From positions 620,001-684,000 of the forward strand of contig NZ_CP113067.1 in assembly GCF_026625865.1 (NCBI RefSeq): a DNA stretch of 64,000 nucleotides, read 5' to 3'. Positions 17,223-25,692 of this stretch are shown in pieces (position 1 is the first letter of the stretch; every line of letters starts with the position of its first letter). Under the pieces are notes generated by a model. The model was not told where the DNA came from and did not search any database. It saw only the letters and a program-made list of their open reading frames with translations. Origin of the DNA: Microbacterium sp. SL75. GTDB taxonomy: Bacteria; Actinomycetota; Actinomycetes; Actinomycetales; Microbacteriaceae. A program made the position numbers and the translations under genes.

Positions 17223-18212
17223 ATGAGATCGACCGGGGTGCGCACGCGGCACGCGTCGCGCGAGCTCGGCGGCCCGGTCGAGAAGCCGATCGAGTCGGAG
17301 TACCGGCCGGCAGTACCCACGGATGTGGGTCGTGCGGTCCTCGCACAGCGTCACGGACGAAACGACCCCACTTTCGCCGCATCGCTTCCCCTCTCGGCAG
17401 GAGGCATCGTCTGGAGGGCCAGCCGCACCCCGATGGGAGTCGCGACCGTCGCCCTGCGACAGACGGCGAACGGCACCGTTCGCGCCGCCGCGTGGGGAGC
17501 GGGATCCGAGTGGGCCCTCGACCAGCTGCCCGCCCTGTGCGGCCGCGACGACGATCCCGACGGGTTCGACGCGTCGCGGCATCCGTCCGTCTCCGAGTGG
17601 CATCGCCGGCACCCCGATCTGCGCATCGGCCGGACCGATCTCGTCTTCGACGCGCTCGTCAGCGCGATCATGGAGCAGAAGGTCACGAGCCTGCAGGCCT
17701 TCTCCGCCTGGCGGAGCATCGTCACCTGGTACGGCGAGCGCGCCCCCGGGCCGACCCCGCGCCCCATGTTCGCCCCGCCCGACATCGACGGCTGGCGACT
17801 CGTCCCCTCGTGGGCGTGGCATCGCGCCGGTCTCGAGCCGCCGCAGTCCCGCACCATCGTCGAGACGTCGCGTCGAGGCGCCTCGATCGTGCGCGCGGCG
17901 AGCGCGGCCTCCGACGGCGAGGCCCGCGACCGCGTCTTCATCAGCCTGCGCGGGGTGGGCATCTGGACGAGTGCCGAGACGCGCATCCGCGCTTTCGGCG
18001 ATCCGGATGCCGTGAGCGTCGGCGACTACCATCTCGCGCACCAGGTGGGTTTCGCCCTCACGGGGCATCGCACCGACGACGACGGCATGCTCGAGTTGCT
18101 CGAACCCTTCGCGGGGCACCGTCAGCGCGTCATCCGTCTCATCTACGCCGGATCGGCGCTCGAGCCGCGCCGCGGCCCGCGCCTTCATCCCGAAGACCAC
18201 CGCGACCGTTGA
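17223..18212 (+). CDS. DNA-3-methyladenine glycosylase II-like (HhH-GPD) protein
   Basis: A 329-aa base-excision-repair glycosylase of the AlkA type, removing alkylated purines. Visible are the early DALVSAIMEQKVTSLQAFSAW segment and the helix-hairpin-helix LRGVGIWTSAETRIRAFGD. The following VSVGDYHL contains the Gly/Asp pair with the catalytic Asp. The first 110 residues match the actinobacterial N-terminal domain (FAASLPLSAGGIVWRA). The ATG follows TAGGGT by six bases, a leaderless arrangement. Confidence 0.85.
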   Translation: MRSTGVRTRHASRELGGPVEKPIESEYRPAVPTDVGRAVLAQRHGRNDPTFAASLPLSAGGIVWRASRTPMGVATVALRQTANGTVRAAAWGAGSEWALDQLPALCGRDDDPDGFDASRHPSVSEWHRRHPDLRIGRTDLVFDALVSAIMEQKVTSLQAFSAWRSIVTWYGERAPGPTPRPMFAPPDIDGWRLVPSWAWHRAGLEPPQSRTIVETSRRGASIVRAASAASDGEARDRVFISLRGVGIWTSAETRIRAFGDPDAVSVGDYHLAHQVGFALTGHRTDDDGMLELLEPFAGHRQRVIRLIYAGSALEPRRGPRLHPEDHRDR

Positions 18213-18316
18213 GGTCGTCGTCCACCGCGCCGGTGACTCTGGTCGATCGCCTCAGGATCGCGTCTGCATGGGCACCGTCGGCGAGGGCGACGAAGCCCTC
18301 CCCTAGGCTGGGGCGC

Positions 18317-18538
18317 ATGATGCAGACAGGAACGGGCTGGCCGCGCGGACGCACCTATTGGGTGCTCGGGAGTCTGCTGCTGCTCGGTCTGGGCGTGCTG
18401 TTCGGCCTGGTCTGGCAGAACATCTGGCTCGGCATGGTCATCGCCGCCGCGGTGTCGGTCGGGTGGCTGATCGCCTACGAATCGAGTCGCGGCCGCAATG
18501 TCGGCGTGAACGACGAAGACAACGGCATCCAGCTCTGA
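18317..18538 (+). CDS. small membrane protein
   Basis: A 73-aa protein with two predicted membrane helices (about residues 15-31 and 35-52) and a hydrophilic, acidic C-terminal tail (GRNVGVNDEDNGIQL). Two consecutive ATGs occur; the first is seven bases after TAGGCT, fitting leaderless expression. No family recognised. Confidence 0.6.
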   Translation: MMQTGTGWPRGRTYWVLGSLLLLGLGVLFGLVWQNIWLGMVIAAAVSVGWLIAYESSRGRNVGVNDEDNGIQL

Positions 18539-18663
18539 GGTCTCACCGGTAGGACACCGCCGGCGGATACGGTCCTCGATGGGGAGTCCCGAAGACGTCG
18601 TCGAGCGTCGGCGAGGTCCTCGGGCCGCTCGAGGCCTGCTTCTCGACCGGCGGGAAGACGACC
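18539..18663. other. intergenic stretch without recognised features
   Basis: These 125 bases lie between the convergent ends of the small membrane protein and the frameshifted acetyltransferase. I see no strong hairpin with a U-tract and no ORF of coding character. Confidence 0.4.
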
Positions 18664-19631
18664 CTACACGCGCCCGTCCGAGACGTAGAGCTTGCACGTC
18701 GCGTCGTAGTAGTCCCGCGTCACGCCCTCGGCGCCCATACCGATGCGCTCGGCCACGCCGCCGGAGGCGGTGTTCGCCGGGTTGGTCACGCGATGACCCG
18801 ATCGATCCCGTGCCGATGAGCCAGGGAGAGCACCGCGCCTGCCGACTCGGTCGCGTACCCGTGTCGCCACGCATCGGGATGGAGGTGCCAGCCGATCTCG
18901 ATCTCCTCGTCGCGACCGCCCGCGACGGTCTTCGACCACGGAATGCGCTTCAGCAGCACCGAGCCGACCCGCTCACCGCCGGCGGTCTCGACGGCCCGCA
19001 CGCCGAGGATCCCCTCGCCGAGCCCTTGCCAGCGGTCGAGCAGGCCGTCGACCTCGACCGGATCCGCCATGACCCGACCGTTGCCGAGGTACTGCCGCAC
19101 CTCGGGCCGGCGGTACATGTCGAAGAGGAAGGCTCGATCGTCGTCGGAGCGCGTCCACTCCCGCAGGACCAGGCGCTCGGTGGCGAGGTGCGTGCGCCGC
19201 ATGGGCACGTGCGGGATCCCGTCCTCGGCGAAGGGCGCTCCCGAGACGACGAAACCGAACCTCCCGTACCAGGATGCGAGGTGGGCCTGGGCATCGAGCA
19301 GGATCGGGATGCCGGGGGCCTCGGCATCCAGGAGTTCGATCGCCGCGCGCATGAGGTCGGCGGCGATGCCGCGGCCTCGAGCTTCGGGAGCGGTGGCGAC
19401 GCGTCCGATGCGTGTATTGGCGGGCTCGCGGAGCACGCGGAGCGTGGCGAGGACGTCGTCGCCGTCCGCCGCCCAGAACAGCTCCGCACCGGGCTCGATG
19501 TCGCGCCCGTCGATCTCGGGGTACGCGGCCTCCTGCTCGACGACGAACACAGCCACACGCATCCACAGGATGCGGTAGAGCGTCAGCGGGGCCATGTCGG
19601 CGACGGGCGAACGGTGCACGGTGACGGGCAT
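18664..19631 (-). pseudogene. fused ElaA-like plus RimJ/RimL-like acetyltransferase with a frameshift near the C-terminus
   Basis: Residues 1-145 form an ElaA-type GNAT (FVVEQEAAYPEIDGRD, RVATAPEARGRGIAADLM, ASWYGRFGF). From about residue 148 a RimJ/RimL-type GNAT_3 domain follows (HLATERLVLREWTRSDD, EIEIGWHLHPDAWRHGYATE). The main frame stops at 18786 after DRVIA. The next base's frame continues with VTNPANTASGGVAERIGM to a stop at 18664, exactly the usual end of GNAT_3 enzymes. One base is missing near 18786-18790 (ATCGCGTGACC, where ATCGCNGTGACC is expected). The shift removes about 41 residues that form part of the acetyl-CoA fold. It may be a true mutation or a sequencing error. The ATG at 19631 lies six bases after TACGGT. 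Confidence 0.7.
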
Positions 19632-19677
19632 CCCTCGACCGTACAACGCCGGCGCGGCGCTCGATCCCGGCCCGCGC

Positions 19678-20292
19678 CTAGTCCCCTGGCGCCCCGAAGC
19701 GTCGCGAGGCCGCGATCTGCTCGGCCGCGCGCCGCAGGGCGAGGATGAGTGGCTCGACGAGCGCCGTTCCCAGCACGACATAACGCACGGCATCCTCGAG
19801 CGAGGTGTCGGGAGTTGCAGCCAATTCGGCCTCGGCGAGGGCAGACAAGTGCTCGAGGTAGGCATCCATGACGGACGGCGGCACCGTGAAGCCCGCTCGC
19901 TCGAGAGCGGAGAGCGCGTGGGCGACGGCCGCGACCTGGTCGGGGAAACACGCTTGCGGCGATCCCCCCATCCGCGTCAGCAGCGCGTTCGCCTCGCGCA
20001 GGTCCATGCCCTCCGGAAAGGCCGGCGTGACTGCGGCGTTGGCGGCGCCGAGCAGGTCGTAGGGGTTCTCGGGCGGGTCTTCGAGAACGGCGACGACCCT
20101 GCGCACCCCCGCGATGCCGACTCCTGCATCGACCAGGGCGCGGATGACCCCGAGACGCCGGAGGTGCGCCTCGCCGTACGACGCCTGCGTCGGCGACGAC
20201 CGTTCCCCCTCGGGCAGGACCTTCTCGCGGAGGTAGTACTTGATCGTGGCGACGGGCACTCCGCTGCGTTCCGCCAGTTCCGAGATCCGCAT
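19678..20292 (-). CDS. MerR-family transcriptional regulator
   Basis: A 204-aa regulator. The N-terminal MerR winged helix is clear: MRISELAERSGVPVATIKYYLRE, then a wing and the dimerisation helix. The C-terminal 120 residues are an all-helical effector domain with no Cys cluster, arguing against a metal sensor. It is divergent from the DUF4188 gene, 71 bases apart, and the gap carries a 21-base palindrome (20331-20351) plus a related half-site, so it probably controls both genes. The ATG at 20292 has AGAGGGGG upstream, preferred over a longer frame that runs into the operator. Confidence 0.85.
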   Translation of the reverse strand: MRISELAERSGVPVATIKYYLREKVLPEGERSSPTQASYGEAHLRRLGVIRALVDAGVGIAGVRRVVAVLEDPPENPYDLLGAANAAVTPAFPEGMDLREANALLTRMGGSPQACFPDQVAAVAHALSALERAGFTVPPSVMDAYLEHLSALAEAELAATPDTSLEDAVRYVVLGTALVEPLILALRRAAEQIAASRRFGAPGD

Positions 20293-20307
20293 GCACCCCC
20301 CTCTTGA

Positions 20308-20351
20308 CTGGATAGTCACTTTATCTAACACTGGATAGTGACACTATCCAG
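20308..20351. promoter_or_regulatory. MerR operator and divergent promoter region
   Basis: CTGGATAGTG-A-CACTATCCAG at 20331-20351 is a perfect 10-1-10 palindrome. The same CTGGATAGT core recurs as CTGGATAGTCAC at 20308-20319, 23 bases upstream, and a TTGACT (20304-20309) overlaps that copy. The stretch is conspicuously AT-rich for this genome and lies between the MerR and DUF4188 genes. MerR proteins typically bind such palindromes within a stretched promoter spacer. Confidence 0.75.
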
Positions 20352-20363
20352 TGAGGACGAGCC

Positions 20364-20876
20364 ATGCCAGCTATTCATCCCGGCCGAATGACCCATCAGT
20401 GGGACGACGAGCTCGTCGTCTTCCACATCGGCATGACCATCAACAAGTGGTGGAGACCAGACCAGTGGATGCCGCTGATGAGCGACATGCCCAAGATGCT
20501 GACCGAGCTGGCCACCGACCCCGAGTCGGGGCTGCTCGGGTTCACGATGCTGCTCGGCTCTCGCGGGCCCTACCTCGTGCAGTACTGGTCGTCGCTCGAC
20601 AAGCTCTATGCCTACGCGTCGGCGCCGTCGCAGGAACACCGGCCGGCGTGGACGCGCTTCAACAAGCGTGCCCGCTCGGCGCCCGGCGCCGTCGGCATCT
20701 GGCACGAGACACACGTCGTCGAACGCGCCGAGACCATCTACGTCGCCACCCCGCCCATGGGCCTTCCAAAGGCGACCATGATCGTCCCCGTGGCCTCGCG
20801 TCACGACCGGGCGCAGGCCCGGGTCGCCGACGGACGAACCCGGAGCGGCGCCACGGACGGCGAGACGGCAGACTGA
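20364..20876 (+). CDS. DUF4188 family protein (haem/monooxygenase-like)
   Basis: A 170-aa cytosolic protein of the DUF4188 family. Typical blocks are VVFHIGMTINKWWRPDQW, LGFTMLLGSRGPYLVQYW, the SSLDKLYAYA stretch, HRPAWTRFNKRA and VGIWHETHVVERAETIYV. Family members have a dimeric alpha/beta barrel-like fold and are sometimes annotated as monooxygenases or aldoxime dehydratase-like, without firm biochemistry. It is divergent from a MerR regulator with a shared palindromic operator, so it is probably inducible by a small molecule. The rhodanese gene follows after four bases and may be cotranscribed. Confidence 0.85.
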   Translation: MPAIHPGRMTHQWDDELVVFHIGMTINKWWRPDQWMPLMSDMPKMLTELATDPESGLLGFTMLLGSRGPYLVQYWSSLDKLYAYASAPSQEHRPAWTRFNKRARSAPGAVGIWHETHVVERAETIYVATPPMGLPKATMIVPVASRHDRAQARVADGRTRSGATDGETAD

Positions 20877-20880
20877 ACGC

Positions 20881-21744
20881 ATGGCCGCGATCCTCACCAC
20901 CGCCGAAGAGTTGCACGACGCCCTGGCCACCGGCCGCTACGACGACGGTGGACCCGTCCGCCTGCTCGACGTGCGGTGGCGCCTCGACCGCCCCGACGGG
21001 CGCCCGGACTACCGCTCGGGCCACATCCCCGGGGCGCTGTACGTCGCCCTCAATCACGACCTCGCCGACCATGACGCTCCCGTCACCGAGGGGCGGCATC
21101 CGCTCCCCTCCATCGACGATCTGCAGGCGACGGCCCGCCGCTGGGGAATCGATCCCGGCGACACCGTCGTGGTCTACGACGACGCGAAGAACATGGCGAG
21201 CGCCCGGGCCTGGTGGCTCCTGCGCTACGCCGGGTTCGCCGACGTGCGTCTGCTCGACGGCGCCCTGCGCGCATGGACCGATGCGGGCCATCGGTTGGAG
21301 GAAGGGGATGCCGAAGCCCCCGCGCCCGGATCCGTCGAGCTCTCCTACGGGGCTCTGCCGTCGCTCGCACTCGAGGACGTCGCCGGATTCGCGGTCGACG
21401 GACTCCTTCTCGACGCGCGAGCCGGCGAGCGGTACCGCGGGGAGACCGAGCCGATCGATCCTCGGGCAGGACACGTCCCGGGAGCGGTGAGCGCGCCGAC
21501 CACCGAGAACGTGAGCGACGACGGACGGTTCCGCTCGCCCGACGACCTGCGGTCGCGATTCCGCATGCTCGGCGCCCGGGAGGGCGCGAGCGTCGGCGTT
21601 TACTGCGGCTCGGGAGTGACCGCCGCGCACCAGGCCGTCGCGCTCAGCCTCGCGGGCTTCGAACCGCGGCTGTTCCCGGGCTCGTGGAGCCAGTGGTCGA
21701 ACCACCCCGAGCTCCCGGTCGCGACGGGACCCGACCCGCGCTGA
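20881..21744 (+). CDS. sulfurtransferase (thiosulfate/3-mercaptopyruvate type)
   Basis: A 287-aa tandem rhodanese that moves a sulfane sulfur to an acceptor such as cyanide or a thiol. The inactive N-terminal domain has GHIPGALYV and VVVYDD; the C-terminal domain holds the catalytic Cys242 in the loop CGSGVTA. CGSGVTA matches the loop type of thiosulfate/3-mercaptopyruvate sulfurtransferases; substrate preference is uncertain. The length and the ending SWSQWSNHPELPVATG are normal. Its last 101 bases overlap the end of the convergent amine oxidase gene. Confidence 0.9.
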   Translation: MAAILTTAEELHDALATGRYDDGGPVRLLDVRWRLDRPDGRPDYRSGHIPGALYVALNHDLADHDAPVTEGRHPLPSIDDLQATARRWGIDPGDTVVVYDDAKNMASARAWWLLRYAGFADVRLLDGALRAWTDAGHRLEEGDAEAPAPGSVELSYGALPSLALEDVAGFAVDGLLLDARAGERYRGETEPIDPRAGHVPGAVSAPTTENVSDDGRFRSPDDLRSRFRMLGAREGASVGVYCGSGVTAAHQAVALSLAGFEPRLFPGSWSQWSNHPELPVATGPDPR

Positions 21745-23071
21745 CGGCCTCGGCCCAGAGGTCGCTGACGGGGATCTCGGCGCCGAGCACGTTCTGCGCC
21801 GCCCGGTGCCCCGAGAGCAGCGCGCCGGGGACCGTCGCGGGGTCGTCGCCCCAGGTCGCCTCCCCGGCGAGGTGCAGGACGCCGTCGATGGGCTCGGCGA
21901 GATCGTCGTGGTCGGCTCCGACGGAACCGGGGAGCATGAACGCGTACGACCCGCGCGAGAAGGGATCGTCCTGCCAGCGCGTGACGACCGCGCTCTCGGG
22001 CTCGGGAACGGCATCGCCGTAGAGCCGGCGCAACTGGACCATCGTCGAGGCGACGATCTCGTCATCGGTCCAAGTGCGCGTAGCGACCGCGGCGGGACCG
22101 GCCGCGAAGGTCAGCAGAGCGGGCTCGTCGTGGAGCCGGCCGAGGTCGTACCAGGAGTGCCACCACTCCCCCTCGTCGCCGAGCTGACGGATGCCGTACA
22201 CCCCGGCATCCCAGAACCGTTCGGCGAAGCGCAGCACGACCTTCTCGAACGCGTTCATGCGAAGCAGCCCGAGGGCTCGCCGAGGCGCTCCGGGGAGAGG
22301 GGGCTCGATCGACAGATCGCCCGCGTGAAGGACTCCGACCGGGACCGTCACGACCACCTCGCGCGCCGAGAAGGCTCCGCGATCCGTCTCGACCACGACG
22401 CCGGCGCTCGAACGCTGGACGCGCGACACGACGTGCTCGAGGCGTACGTCGAGGCCCGCGGCGAGATGGGTCGCGAGTTCGTCGTAGCCGCGGGGAAAGA
22501 CCACTTCGTCGCCATTGACGGTGTCGTCGTCGAGGCCGTGCGCACCGAGCTCGCTCATGCCGGTGCCGTACTGCTCCTGGGCCCGGCGGTCGTTGTACTC
22601 GCGCACGCGTTCTTTGCGTTCGTCCGTCCAGTCCTGCGCGGCGAGAGCCCGCTCGACCGCCTCGGCATAGGTCGCCTCGGGCTCCGCCCGGCCGATGACC
22701 TCGATCAGCGTCGCGTTGAGCGCGCGGATGTCGGCCGCGTACTGCCGCACCGCCTCGGAGCCGAGTCGCTTTCCGTGGGCGTCGAAGTAGGCGAGGGGCC
22801 GGGAATCGGGCTGGTACCCGCCGACGGTGAACTCGACCATCGGCATGCCGAAGGCTCGGGCGGCCTCGGCGACCGGGCTGTCGACGATGCCGTGGATCCA
22901 CGAGGCGCCGCGGTCGGTGACGTGCCCGCCGGAGCGGTCGGTGAAGACGCGTCCGCCCACGCGGTCGCGGGCCTCGAGCACGACGACCCGGCGTCCACCC
23001 CGCGCGATCAGGCGAGCGGCGGCGAGCCCCGACACCCCCGCCCCGACGACGACGGTATCGACGGTTTCCAT
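21644..23071 (-). CDS. flavin monoamine oxidase family protein
   Basis: A 475-aa FAD enzyme oxidising amines to aldehydes with release of ammonia and H2O2. The dinucleotide-binding start VVVGAGVSGLAAARLIARGG, the GG-doublet region ARDRVGGRVFTDR and a late FAD motif (GVLHLAGEATWGDDPATVPGALLSGHRAA) are all present. The usual C-terminus would fall near residue 445; a Ser/Thr/Gly/Pro-rich tail of about 30 residues extends the gene 101 bases into the opposite-strand rhodanese gene. A GGGAGGG ribosome-binding site precedes the ATG. The adjacent amino-acid permease on the same strand suggests amine or amino-acid catabolism. Confidence 0.85.
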   Translation of the reverse strand: METVDTVVVGAGVSGLAAARLIARGGRRVVVLEARDRVGGRVFTDRSGGHVTDRGASWIHGIVDSPVAEAARAFGMPMVEFTVGGYQPDSRPLAYFDAHGKRLGSEAVRQYAADIRALNATLIEVIGRAEPEATYAEAVERALAAQDWTDERKERVREYNDRRAQEQYGTGMSELGAHGLDDDTVNGDEVVFPRGYDELATHLAAGLDVRLEHVVSRVQRSSAGVVVETDRGAFSAREVVVTVPVGVLHAGDLSIEPPLPGAPRRALGLLRMNAFEKVVLRFAERFWDAGVYGIRQLGDEGEWWHSWYDLGRLHDEPALLTFAAGPAAVATRTWTDDEIVASTMVQLRRLYGDAVPEPESAVVTRWQDDPFSRGSYAFMLPGSVGADHDDLAEPIDGVLHLAGEATWGDDPATVPGALLSGHRAAQNVLGAEIPVSDLWAEAVSAGRVPSRPGARGGSTTGSTSPGTAAVRSPRG

Positions 23072-23189
23072 GGGCCCTCCCGCGTGCTCGGTGTTGCGGC
23101 GACGTTACTGCGGGCGGCGGGGTCCCGGCATCCGCCATTCCGGCGCTCGGGAGCGGGCGGACTAGACGCCGCGTACAGCCCGTCTCGAC

Positions 23190-24641
23190 TCAGGCGAGGG
23201 GCGCCTCTTCGTCGCGGCGCGTGGGGGTGAGGCCCTTGCGTCCGTACCGCAGCCAGAAGAACAGGTAGCACAGGCCCACGAACGGGATGCCGAAGTACAG
23301 CGCCGCGACCTGGTTCGGGTCGAACGCGATCGCCACGATCGACGCGGTGAGCAGCACGAACGCGAGGATCGGCACCAGCGGGTACATCGGCGTGCGGTAG
23401 GCGAGGGTCGACAGGTCGCCGCCCTCGCGCAGGAACTGGCGCCGGTGGAAGAATTGCGCGGCGACGATCGCCATCCACACCGCCACCGCCGCGAAGCCGG
23501 CGATCGAGACGAGCACGATGTACACCGTCTCGGCGGCGACGACGCTCGTCACGAGCGACACCAGTCCGATCGCGAGGCTGACCAGCAGCGCCACCATCGG
23601 GATGCCACGGCGCGTGAGCTTCGTGAAGGCGCGCGGCGCGTACCCCTCTTCGGCGAGGGAGAACAGCATGCGCGCGCACGAGTACAGCCCGCTATTGCCG
23701 ACCGAGAGCAGGGCGGTGATGACGACGAAGTTCATGATGTCGGCGGCGTAGGGCACGCCCACGATGTCGAAGACCTCGACGAACGGGCTCTCGCTCACTC
23801 CCGCCTTGTCGTACGGAAGGAGCGCGGCGATGACGACGATCGAGCCGACGAACAGCACGAGCAAGCGCAGCACGGTCGAACGCAGGGCCCGGGGGATGTT
23901 GCGGGCCGGATCCTTGGTCTCCCCCGCCGCGACTCCGACGATCTCGGCGCCGCTGAAGGCGTAGAACACCGCGAGCGAGGTGATGAGCACCCCGCCGAGA
24001 CCGGCGGGCAGCAGCCCCTCGGGCGTGACGAAGTTGCTCAGCAGCACCGCCTCGTGCGGCTCGGACGACAGCGGGGTGAAGCCGAAGATCGCCATGCCGC
24101 CGAGGACGATGAGCGCCACGATCGCGAGCACCTTGACGAGGGCGAACCAGAACTCCGTCTCGCCGAACACGCGGGCCGAGATCGCGTTGAGGGTGAACAG
24201 GATGGCGGCGAAGACGACGCACCACACCCACACGTCGACGTTCGGGAACCATCGCTGCATGAGGATCCCGGATGCCGTGAACTCCGAGCCGAGAGCGACC
24301 ACCCAGCACAGCCAGTACAGCCATGCCGTGGCGAAGCCGGTCGCGGGTCCCATGGTGCGGGCCGCGTAGATATGGATCGAGCCCGAGACGGGATAGGTCA
24401 CCGCGAGCTCACCCAGGCACACCATGACCAGCCACACGACGAACGCGCCGAGCAGGTACGCGAGCACGGCGCCCAGCGGACCCGCCTGCGCGATCGTGTA
24501 TCCCGAGCTGAGGAACAGCCCCGACCCGATGACACCGCCGAGAGCGATCATGACGAGGTGCCGAGCGCTCATCGCCCGGCGGAGCTGCCGCGGCTCGGAC
24601 GACCCGGCGGTCTCGACGGAGGGACCCGAGGGTCGGTTCAT
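23190..24641 (-). CDS. amino acid permease (APC superfamily, AAT type)
   Basis: A 483-aa membrane transporter with about 12 helices importing amino acids by proton symport. The early helix reads RHLVMIALGGVIGSGLFLSSG, the APC substrate-binding G-x-G-L-F motif, and the conserved loop GETKDPARNIPRA follows helix 6. This places it in the aromatic/basic AAT group (relatives of AroP, LysP, GabP), without fixing the substrate. It lies upstream of the amine oxidase gene on the same strand, 118 bases away, so joint expression is possible. Confidence 0.9.
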   Translation of the reverse strand: MNRPSGPSVETAGSSEPRQLRRAMSARHLVMIALGGVIGSGLFLSSGYTIAQAGPLGAVLAYLLGAFVVWLVMVCLGELAVTYPVSGSIHIYAARTMGPATGFATAWLYWLCWVVALGSEFTASGILMQRWFPNVDVWVWCVVFAAILFTLNAISARVFGETEFWFALVKVLAIVALIVLGGMAIFGFTPLSSEPHEAVLLSNFVTPEGLLPAGLGGVLITSLAVFYAFSGAEIVGVAAGETKDPARNIPRALRSTVLRLLVLFVGSIVVIAALLPYDKAGVSESPFVEVFDIVGVPYAADIMNFVVITALLSVGNSGLYSCARMLFSLAEEGYAPRAFTKLTRRGIPMVALLVSLAIGLVSLVTSVVAAETVYIVLVSIAGFAAVAVWMAIVAAQFFHRRQFLREGGDLSTLAYRTPMYPLVPILAFVLLTASIVAIAFDPNQVAALYFGIPFVGLCYLFFWLRYGRKGLTPTRRDEEAPLA

Positions 24642-24816
24642 GGGGCTTCTCGCATTCGTCGTCGAGCCCGCGTGTTTCGGGCGACCGCAGGTCAGAGTAG
24701 TTCATGACCGCTGGCGACGCTCATCGGGCACCTCCGCCCGCCGGTGGAGCTCGAAGACCCCGCCGAGACCCTCCCCGACCTCGCGACGGCGCGGAAGGCG
24801 CCGGGTGCCCGAGCGC

Positions 24817-25626
24817 TCAGGCGTCGGGGAACAGCTCGTCGATCGTGGTGAGCACGCCGTGGTCGAGGTTCGAGGGAGCGCGGTAGCGGGCGCGGGCGAC
24901 GACCTCGGGGTGGGCCTCGCGCATCGCGTACGACCAGTCCGCGGCATCCAGCATCTCAAGGTCGTTCAGGTAGTCGCCGAACGCGGCCGTCTGTGCCGGC
25001 GTCACGTCGAGCGCGTGCTGCAGGCGGCGCAGGGCCGCACCCTTGTCGACGTCGAGGTTCATGATGTCGACCCAGTGGCGCCCCGACACCACGACCCGGT
25101 GCGTGCGGGCGACCTCTTCGAGGGCGGGCGCGACGCTGTGCTCGGCGACGGCGAAATCGTAGATCGCGATCTTCAGAACGTCGTCGTCGACCGCGAGCAC
25201 GTCATCGACGGCTTCGAGAGCCGCGTAGTACGTGTCGGCCTCGGCACGGAAGGCATCGTCTCTGCGCTCGATGTACGCCGAACGCTTTCCGCACAGCACG
25301 ACGCCCAGATCGAACCCCCGCTGAACGAGGTCGCGAAGGTGCCGGATGACGCGTTCGACGATCTCGCGATCGATGGTGTCGGATGACACCTCGACGCCCT
25401 CGCTCACGACGTAGGCACCGTTCTCGGCGATGAACGTCATCTCGCCGGCCGCGTCGCCGAACGAGCGCTGCAGTGTGGCGAGCTGCCGCCCCGAGGCGGG
25501 AACGAAGGCGACGCCGCGCTCCGCCAGCCGCGGCAGGAGCTCCCACAGGGGCGCAGGGACGTTCCCCTCGCCATCGAGCAGGGTGCCGTCCATGTCGACG
25601 GCGATGAGGCGGATGTCGTGGGTCAC
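24817..25626 (-). CDS. Cof-type HAD-IIB phosphatase
   Basis: A 269-aa haloacid-dehalogenase phosphatase with all four motifs: DMDGTLLDG (nucleophile Asp) at the N-terminus, PASGRQ (motif II), the Lys in LDVDKGAAL (motif III) and AFGDYLNDLEML (motif IV). The inserted alpha/beta cap and length place it in the Cof subfamily, which dephosphorylates sugar phosphates or cofactors. The GTG at 25626 is preceded by GGGAGGA, which decides the start over a very long open frame upstream. Divergent from the GNAT gene. Confidence 0.9.
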   Translation of the reverse strand: MTHDIRLIAVDMDGTLLDGEGNVPAPLWELLPRLAERGVAFVPASGRQLATLQRSFGDAAGEMTFIAENGAYVVSEGVEVSSDTIDREIVERVIRHLRDLVQRGFDLGVVLCGKRSAYIERRDDAFRAEADTYYAALEAVDDVLAVDDDVLKIAIYDFAVAEHSVAPALEEVARTHRVVVSGRHWVDIMNLDVDKGAALRRLQHALDVTPAQTAAFGDYLNDLEMLDAADWSYAMREAHPEVVARARYRAPSNLDHGVLTTIDELFPDA

Positions 25627-25692
25627 GGTCCCATCCTCCCAGGCGGGCGGCGCGCGGTTCGCGCTCGGCGGGAGGGCTGATTGACTCAGAGA

